In this document: positions 31,405 to 36,413 of the stretch, in pieces
Layout of the letters: each line of letters opens with the position of its first letter
Position numbering within the stretch: position 1 is the stretch's first letter
Source of the DNA: 20CM-4-69-16 sp035637455
GTDB taxonomy: Bacteria > Gemmatimonadota > Gemmatimonadetes > Gemmatimonadales > GWC2-71-9
DNA: 36,413 nt
Reading direction: 5' to 3'
Assembly: GCA_035637455.1 (NCBI GenBank)
Contig: DASPXE010000004.1
Location: forward strand, 1-36,413
Notes under the pieces: model-generated
What the model was told of the DNA's origin: nothing
Seen by the model: the letters and a program-made list of their open reading frames with translations, nothing else
Database searches by the model: none
Translations under genes and position numbers: made by a program

Positions 31405-32486
31405 TGGCGGCGTCGAAGGACTATTACCAGGTCCTGGGGGTCGCCGAGACCGCGACGGTGGACGAGATCAAGAAGGCGTTCCGCCGCCTTGCCAAGCAGT
31501 ACCATCCCGATCGCAATCCCAACAACGCTCAGGCGTCCGAGCGCTTCAAGGAGATCAACGAGGCGCACGACGTGCTGAGCGATCCGGACAAGCGCAAGCG
31601 GTACGACCAGGTGCGACGCTATGGTGCGTACGCGGGGGCGGGGCGGGGTGGAGGCGCCGGTGCGCAGGGCTCCGGAGCGGTCGAGTTCGATCTCTCGGAT
31701 CTCGGCTCGTTCGGCGGGTTGGGGGATCTGTTCTCGAGCATCTTCGGGCGGCGTGGTGCGGAGGGTGGGGGACGTCTGGACGACGAGGACGAGATCGAGA
31801 CCACGGTCACGATCCCGTTCCGCGTCGCCGCCCTGGGTGGCAAAGTGCCGGTGACGTTGCCGATGGCGGAAGTGTGCCCCACCTGCAGCGGCAGCGGCGC
31901 GGCACCGGGCGCCACGCTGTCGACCTGTCCGGAGTGCCGGGGGCGCGGCGTGATCTCGTTCGGGCAGGGCGGGTTCGCCGTGAACCGGCCGTGCCCGGTG
32001 TGCCGCGGTAAGGGGAAAGTGCCTTCGGAGCGTTGCCACACCTGCGGTGGGAGCGGCGAGGTGCGGGTCGAGAAACGCCTGGTGATCACGGTCCCGGCGG
32101 GCACCGAGGACGGCACCAAGCTGCGTCTCCGCGGGCAAGGGACGAAGGGGAAGGGTGACGTGGTGGTCGTGCTGCAGGTCGAGGCGGATCACTTCTTCCG
32201 ACGCGACGGGCTCGACGTGATCGCGACGGTGCCGATCAACGTCGCGCAGGCGATGCTCGGCACCAAGATCAAGGTGAAGACGCTGGACGGCCGGCGTGTC
32301 GTGCTGAGAATCCCGCCTGGCACGCAGCACGGCCAGAAGTTCCGTATCGCCGGACAGGGGATCGAGAAGAACGGCCGCCGCGGCGATCAGTACGTCGAGG
32401 TGCAGGTTACCTTGCCGGAGCACCTGACGCCGGAGCAGGAAGCGGCGCTCAAGGCGTTCGCCGAGAAGAGCGGCATGCGATACTAG
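31404..32486 (+). CDS. dnaJ: chaperone DnaJ
   Basis: This 360-residue type I J-protein stimulates the DnaK ATPase. The J domain carries HPD at 34-36. A Gly-rich and Phe-containing region (about 74-125) follows. Four zinc motifs CxxCxGxG start at C158, C175, C197 and C211 (CPTCSGSG, CPECRGRG, CPVCRGKG, CHTCGGSG). The C-terminal substrate-binding domains end in YVEVQVTLPEHLTPEQE. The start overlaps the grpE stop by one base. Confidence 0.95.
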   Translation: MAASKDYYQVLGVAETATVDEIKKAFRRLAKQYHPDRNPNNAQASERFKEINEAHDVLSDPDKRKRYDQVRRYGAYAGAGRGGGAGAQGSGAVEFDLSDLGSFGGLGDLFSSIFGRRGAEGGGRLDDEDEIETTVTIPFRVAALGGKVPVTLPMAEVCPTCSGSGAAPGATLSTCPECRGRGVISFGQGGFAVNRPCPVCRGKGKVPSERCHTCGGSGEVRVEKRLVITVPAGTEDGTKLRLRGQGTKGKGDVVVVLQVEADHFFRRDGLDVIATVPINVAQAMLGTKIKVKTLDGRRVVLRIPPGTQHGQKFRIAGQGIEKNGRRGDQYVEVQVTLPEHLTPEQEAALKAFAEKSGMRY

Positions 32487-32498
32487 GGAGGACGCGCA

Positions 32499-33554
32499 AT
32501 GAGGGCGATCAATGGGCCGGCCATTTTCCTGGCGCAGTTCGCGGGCGACGCGGCGCCGTTCAACACGTTGCCGGCCATCGCCGATTGGGCTGCCCGGCTC
32601 GGCTTCAAGGGAGTGCAGATCCCGAGCTGGGATCGCCGGCTGTTCGACCTCGCAAAGGCGGCCGAGAGCCAGACGTACTGCGACGAGGTGAAGGGCATCC
32701 TGGCCGAGCGCGGCCTTGTGGTGACGGAGCTGTCGACGCACCTCCAGGGCCAGCTGGTGGCCGTGCATCCCGCTTACGACACGGCGTTCGACGGGTTTGC
32801 GGCGCCCGAGGTGCGTGGCAAGCCGGCGGCGCGCGCCGCCTGGGCGGTCGAGCAAGTGAAGCTGGCGGCACGGGCGTCGCGCCGGCTCGGCGTCACCGAG
32901 CACGCGACCTTCTCCGGCGCGCTGGCGTGGCCCTATTTCTATCCGTGGCCGCAGCGACCGGCGGGTCTGGTCGAGACGGCCTTCGACGAGCTGGCGCGGC
33001 GCTGGCGCCCGATTCTCGACGTGTTCGAAAACGAGGGCGTCAACGCCTGCTTCGAGATCCATCCGGGCGAGGATCTGCATGACGGCGTGACGTTCGAGAT
33101 GTTCCTCGAGCGCGTCGGTGGTCACAAGCGCTGCAACATCCTGTATGATCCCAGCCATTTCGTGCTGCAACAGCTCGACTATCTCGCGTACTTGGACATC
33201 TATCACGAGCGGATCCGCATGTTTCACGTCAAGGACGCCGAGTTCAACCCGACCGGCCGCCAGGGCGTATACGGCGGGTTCCAGCCGTGGACCGAGCGGG
33301 CGGGGCGGTTCCGTTCACTGGGCGACGGCCAGGTGAACTTCAAGGCGATCTTCTCGAAGCTGGCGCAGTACGATTATCCCGGCTGGGCGGTGCTGGAGTG
33401 GGAGTGTTGCCTCAAGCACCCGGAGGACGGCGCCCGCGAAGGGGCGAAGTTCATCGCCGACCACATCATCCGCGTCACGGAACAGGCGTTCGACGATTTC
33501 GCCGGCGCCGGCACCGACGTGGCCGCCAATCGCCGCATGCTCGGCGTCGTCTGA
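32499..33554 (+). CDS. sugar phosphate isomerase/epimerase-like TIM-barrel protein
   Basis: This 351-residue protein belongs to the AP-endonuclease 2 / xylose-isomerase-like TIM-barrel superfamily. Metal-ligand segments typical of the fold are visible: ACFEIHPGEDLHDG, NILYDPSHF, MFHVKDAEF and a final WAVLEWECCLKHPEDGAREG. It starts after a good Shine-Dalgarno (GGGAGG). A Gfo/Idh/MocA oxidoreductase begins 3 bp after it; such pairs often act together on inositols or oxidised sugars. The exact substrate is not readable. Confidence 0.82.
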   Translation: MRAINGPAIFLAQFAGDAAPFNTLPAIADWAARLGFKGVQIPSWDRRLFDLAKAAESQTYCDEVKGILAERGLVVTELSTHLQGQLVAVHPAYDTAFDGFAAPEVRGKPAARAAWAVEQVKLAARASRRLGVTEHATFSGALAWPYFYPWPQRPAGLVETAFDELARRWRPILDVFENEGVNACFEIHPGEDLHDGVTFEMFLERVGGHKRCNILYDPSHFVLQQLDYLAYLDIYHERIRMFHVKDAEFNPTGRQGVYGGFQPWTERAGRFRSLGDGQVNFKAIFSKLAQYDYPGWAVLEWECCLKHPEDGAREGAKFIADHIIRVTEQAFDDFAGAGTDVAANRRMLGVV

Positions 33555-33556
33555 AC

Positions 33557-34741
33557 GTGGTCGACGCACCAGCAGACTCGGAAGCGCTTCGCCCACTGCG
33601 GCTCGGCATGGTCGGGGGCGGGCGCGGTGCTTTCATCGGCGCCGTGCACCGCTTGTGCGCCCGGCTGGACGGGCAGTTCGAGCTCGTCGCGGGCGCCCTG
33701 TCGTCCGATGCCCAGCGCGCCAGGGAGTCAGGCGCCGATCTCGGCCTCGCACCGGACCGTGCGTACACCAGCTTCGCCCAGCTGGCGGCGGCCGAAGCAA
33801 CGCGGTCCGACGGCATCGAGGTCGTCAGCATCGTCACGCCGAACGACAGTCATCACGCCATCGCCCGCGCCTTTCTCGACCGGGGCATAGACGTGATCTG
33901 TGACAAGCCGATGACCACGACCGTGGAGGACGCGCTCGACCTCGTGCAGGCCGTGCGGCGCAGCGGCCTCGTCTTCGGCCTCACCCACAACTACTCGGGC
34001 TACCCGCTGGTGCGGCAGGCGCGCGAGATGGTGGCCGCCGGCGAGCTGGGGGCCATCCGGGTCGTCCAGGTGGAGTACGTCCAGGACTGGCTGACGACCA
34101 AGCTGGAGGACACCGGCCACAAGCAGGCCGGCTGGCGAGTCGATCCGCAGCGGGCGGGCGCCGGCGGCTGTCTCGGTGATATCGGCACGCACGCCTATCA
34201 TCTCGCCGACTTCGTCACCGGGCGGCGCGCACGCGAGCTGGCCGCGGACCTGAGCCGCTTCGTTCCGGGCCGTAAGCTCGATGACAATGTCCACATCCTG
34301 CTGCGCTACGAAGGCGGTGCACGCGGCATGCTATGGGGGAGCCAGGTGGCGCCCGGCAATGAAAACGGGCTGCGGCTCCGCGTGTACGGCGAAACGGCCG
34401 GCCTGGAATGGAGCCAGGAGCATCCCAACCAGCTGCGCTTCGCGCTGGTCGGGCGACCGCCGCAGACCTTGTCACGCGGAGGGCCCTGCCTCGGTCCGGC
34501 CGCGGCGCACGCCACGCGCATCCCGTCCGGCCATCCCGAGGGCTATCTCGAGGGTTTCGCCAATCTCTATCGCGATCTCGCCGAGCAGATCCGGGCGCGG
34601 CGCGCCAAGCGGGCTCCCGATTCAGGGGCGCTGCTGGTCCCGACCGTCGCAGACGGCGCTCGCGGCGTCAAATTCATCGCCGCGGCCGTGGAGTCGCATG
34701 CCAAGAACGGCGCCTGGGTCGATGCACAAGTGAATCTCTGA
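33557..34741 (+). CDS. Gfo/Idh/MocA family oxidoreductase
   Basis: This 394-residue NAD(P)-dependent protein has the N-terminal Rossmann motif LRLGMVGGGRGAF, then VVSIVTPNDSHHAIARAFLDRGIDVICDKPMT, where the family's usual EKP lysine motif reads DKP. The catalytic region GGCLGDIGTHAYHLADFVTG (conserved Asp and His) follows. The GTG at 33557 lies just before the Rossmann strand and 3 bp after the isomerase-like stop. It probably oxidises or reduces the same sugar or polyol as its partner. Confidence 0.87.
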   Translation: MVDAPADSEALRPLRLGMVGGGRGAFIGAVHRLCARLDGQFELVAGALSSDAQRARESGADLGLAPDRAYTSFAQLAAAEATRSDGIEVVSIVTPNDSHHAIARAFLDRGIDVICDKPMTTTVEDALDLVQAVRRSGLVFGLTHNYSGYPLVRQAREMVAAGELGAIRVVQVEYVQDWLTTKLEDTGHKQAGWRVDPQRAGAGGCLGDIGTHAYHLADFVTGRRARELAADLSRFVPGRKLDDNVHILLRYEGGARGMLWGSQVAPGNENGLRLRVYGETAGLEWSQEHPNQLRFALVGRPPQTLSRGGPCLGPAAAHATRIPSGHPEGYLEGFANLYRDLAEQIRARRAKRAPDSGALLVPTVADGARGVKFIAAAVESHAKNGAWVDAQVNL

Positions 34742-34786
34742 CGCAGGGTCACGCGCTCGTGCAACGTGCCGTCGTACGACGTGCAA

Positions 34787-35755
34787 CTAGCCTTTGGCGA
34801 TATTCGTCCGCGTCATCGCCGTCCTTTCCCAGAAGTGCCAGAACGCGCGGGTCAAGCGGCTGGCGATGGCCCGGTTGCCGGTCACGCGAATGCGCCGGAG
34901 CGCGAGAGCCCAGCCGAGGCTCGCCATGCCGGTGAGCGCGGCGGCGACGTCTTCAGCGCGTGCGGGGCCGCGCACCCAGTCCACCGAGCGGGCCAGTCGG
35001 CCCACCCACGGCGCTGCGCGCGCCTGGGCGGCGGCGAAGAGCTGCTCGGCATCGGCCTCGAGCGTCACGTCGGACTTTGCGGGAGCATCCCGCTCCACCC
35101 GGCACGTGCCATCCGCTACCGTCAGCGACCACTCGCCGCCGGCGGCGCCGGTGAGCCGGTAGCGCATCGTGGCGCGCAGGCCGTCCGAGCGCTCCGGGCG
35201 AAAGGTCGCGGGGCGGTACTCGCGCAGGAACCAGTCGACGAGCGGCGCGGCGTATGCGGGGTCGAGGCCGCGCCACGCCCCGTTCGCGGCCAGCAGGTCG
35301 CGCTCGTGCAGCACGTTATCCGCCAGCTGCACGAGAAACAGCGTCCGCACTCGCACGCGCCCCACGAAGAACCACGCCGGCTTCTCCCACTCGGCGTCGC
35401 TCATGCGGCGGTACATCGCCAGGAGGGCGTCGAGCTCCCGGTGGAACTCGTCCAGCAGGTCGGCGACCGGGGTCGTGCGGCGCCGCTGGACCTCGCGGGC
35501 ATTGCGGGTGAACGTGTCGAACTCGGGCGGGGCCGACGGATTGTCGGCGAGTGCGCGGCCGAGCACTTCGCGGAAATTCACCGGCATCGCGCTCGTCATG
35601 TGGGCCAGCACGTCGCGGGCGCGCCACCCGAGGTAGGCCGTCCGGCGCTCCCACGCGGATGCGGTGAGCCGGGCGAAGCTCGTGTCGAGGTGCCGGTAGA
35701 AGCCGTCCGCGAGGCCGAGCCAGTCGGAGCGCGTGAGGCGGGTAAAGTCGGTCAT
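34787..35755 (-). CDS. DinB / maleylpyruvate-isomerase-like and SCP2 domain protein
   Basis: This 322-residue protein has an N-terminal four-helix DinB/MDMPI-type domain (WERRTAYLGWRARDVLAHMTSAMPVNF, with a metal-type His in VLAHM and later DNVLHERDLL). A C-terminal SCP2-like domain follows (MRYRLTGAAGGEWSLTVADGTCRV, DVTLEADAEQLFAAAQ). This order is that of mycothiol-dependent maleylpyruvate isomerases of actinobacteria, but related proteins occur widely and the thiol cofactor here is unknown. The ATG at 35755 overlaps the stop of the acetyltransferase gene (ATGA). It converges with the oxidoreductase gene. Confidence 0.78.
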   Translation of the reverse strand: MTDFTRLTRSDWLGLADGFYRHLDTSFARLTASAWERRTAYLGWRARDVLAHMTSAMPVNFREVLGRALADNPSAPPEFDTFTRNAREVQRRRTTPVADLLDEFHRELDALLAMYRRMSDAEWEKPAWFFVGRVRVRTLFLVQLADNVLHERDLLAANGAWRGLDPAYAAPLVDWFLREYRPATFRPERSDGLRATMRYRLTGAAGGEWSLTVADGTCRVERDAPAKSDVTLEADAEQLFAAAQARAAPWVGRLARSVDWVRGPARAEDVAAALTGMASLGWALALRRIRVTGNRAIASRLTRAFWHFWERTAMTRTNIAKG

Positions 35756-36189
35756 GAGAGGGTCCGCGCCATCACCAGCGCACTCTGCGGACACGCGGTC
35801 GTGAACTCGGGGGAGCGGAGCACAGCCTGGTCCACGTCGGAGCGGGGGATCGGACGGAACCCGAACTTGGGGAAGAAATTCGCCGCGGTTTCGGTGAGGA
35901 GGTAGATGGTGTGCACGCCACGCCGGTGGGCGAGATCGAGGGCGGCCGCGGTGAGCGTCTGGCCCAGGCCGTGGCCGCGCTGCTCAGCGGCGACGGCGAC
36001 GGAGCGGAGCAGGGCGGCCGTGCCGTACAGCTCGAGCGCGGCGGTGCCGACCAGCTGCTTGCCCTCCTTCGCGACGAGTGTCGTCCCGATGTGCCGCTCG
36101 AGCTCGGCGCGCGGCAACTTGCTCACTTCCAGCAGCTGGAGGATCGCGGGGAGGTCGGCGGGCGTGGCGGGTGCGATGACGGGCGGCAC
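35752..36189 (-). CDS. GNAT family N-acetyltransferase
   Basis: This 145-residue protein has an N-terminus APATPADLPAILQLL, the strand pair LVGTAALELYGTAALLRSVAVAAEQRGHGLGQTL with an acetyl-CoA loop (QRGHGLG), and a C-terminal TETAANFFPKFGFRPI. The TETAxxFFxKxGF block resembles ArsN2-type acetyltransferases linked to arsenic resistance, but no ars gene is present. I chose the GTG at 36189, with AAGGGA just upstream and a family-like N-terminus; an in-frame ATG at 36234 would add 15 residues and has no Shine-Dalgarno. Its stop overlaps the DinB-like gene. Confidence 0.8.
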   Translation of the reverse strand: MPPVIAPATPADLPAILQLLEVSKLPRAELERHIGTTLVAKEGKQLVGTAALELYGTAALLRSVAVAAEQRGHGLGQTLTAAALDLAHRRGVHTIYLLTETAANFFPKFGFRPIPRSDVDQAVLRSPEFTTACPQSALVMARTLS

Positions 36190-36328
36190 GGGGTCCCTTG
36201 CTAGCGGCTGGAGGCAATGGTACTCTTGGCCCATGATGACGTTCGCCGTTCTCGGCACGAACCGCAACCGGACCCTGAATTCGAATTCCGGGGGCCGGGC
36301 GGCGTAGCGTCGCGGTAGGTTCGTGAAC

Positions 36329-36366
36329 GCGCCCCCGGCACCGAGCGGCTCCGGGGGCGCACGTTT
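36329..36366 (+). terminator. GC-rich hairpin followed by T-run
   Basis: GCGCCCCCGG (36329-36338) and CCGGGGGCGC (36351-36360) form a perfect 10-bp stem with a 12-nt loop, followed on the plus strand by ACGTTTT. It looks like an intrinsic terminator read left to right, although the closest plus-strand gene ends at 34741. It may instead end a minus-strand gene beyond the window. The surrounding 36190-36413 holds no gene I can support. Confidence 0.55.
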
Positions 36367-36413
36367 TCCTGGCCCCTCACGCCTGTTCACCGCTGCGCGT
36401 CTGTGCGTCTAGG

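Noticed and set aside
34742..34786. Terminator between the oxidoreductase and DinB-like genes
   Set aside because: Only a short GTCGTACGAC palindrome and a GTGCAAC direct repeat are seen; no stable stem with a T-run.

Overview
The window is a GC-rich (roughly 70% by eye), gene-dense bacterial chromosome segment. The order dnaX-ybaB-recR-roadblock-mglA-like-pgsA-cinA, the many ATGA/GTGA/TGATG gene junctions and the signal-peptide Ig-like proteins suggest a soil-type phylum such as Gemmatimonadota. That assignment is inference from gene content, not from a marker gene. I see no rRNA, tRNA, CRISPR array, phage gene or transposase.

Layout. (1) 119-5164: threonine/lysine precursor block, with thrC and a fused aspartokinase-homoserine dehydrogenase on the minus strand, divergent from asd. 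(2) 5340-7877: two short paralogous zinc-ribbon proteins on the plus strand, flanking a minus-strand MOSC protein and a lipoprotein. (3) 7874-10877: an ABC exporter (ATPase plus permease, minus) divergent from a MarR regulator across an AT-rich island. (4) 11129-14089: a sirtuin, pyruvate kinase and a PhnP-like metallo-beta-lactamase-fold hydrolase. (5) 14270-17899: a tightly overlapping run of a divergent class II aldolase, a YtxH-like protein, a YihY/BrkB membrane protein and threonine aldolase.

(6) 17933-23669 is the most unusual part: a tandemly duplicated two-gene cassette. Each unit has a JAMM/MPN-like domain protein with one membrane span and a C-terminal helical domain with two cysteines, followed by an overlapping gene for a secreted protein with a small two-cysteine domain and bacterial Ig-like (Big_1-type) repeats. 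The two units are diverged paralogues; I know of no described system with this make-up.

(7) 23984-30529: dnaX, ybaB, recR, a roadblock/LC7 protein with an MglA-type GTPase, pgsA, cinA and an alpha/beta hydrolase. (8) 30787-34741: grpE and dnaJ, then a sugar-isomerase-like TIM-barrel protein and a Gfo/Idh/MocA oxidoreductase. (9) 34787-36189 (minus): a GNAT acetyltransferase and a DinB/SCP2-type protein.

Non-coding signals include two copies of a three-stem palindromic repeat (14121-14196, 30559-30633), a large GAGTGCGG inverted repeat just before dnaX, G-run tracts able to form quadruplexes, two clear hairpin terminators, a CRP-like palindrome before the first zinc-ribbon gene, and several TAnnnT boxes 6-7 nt before start codons that suggest leaderless transcripts.
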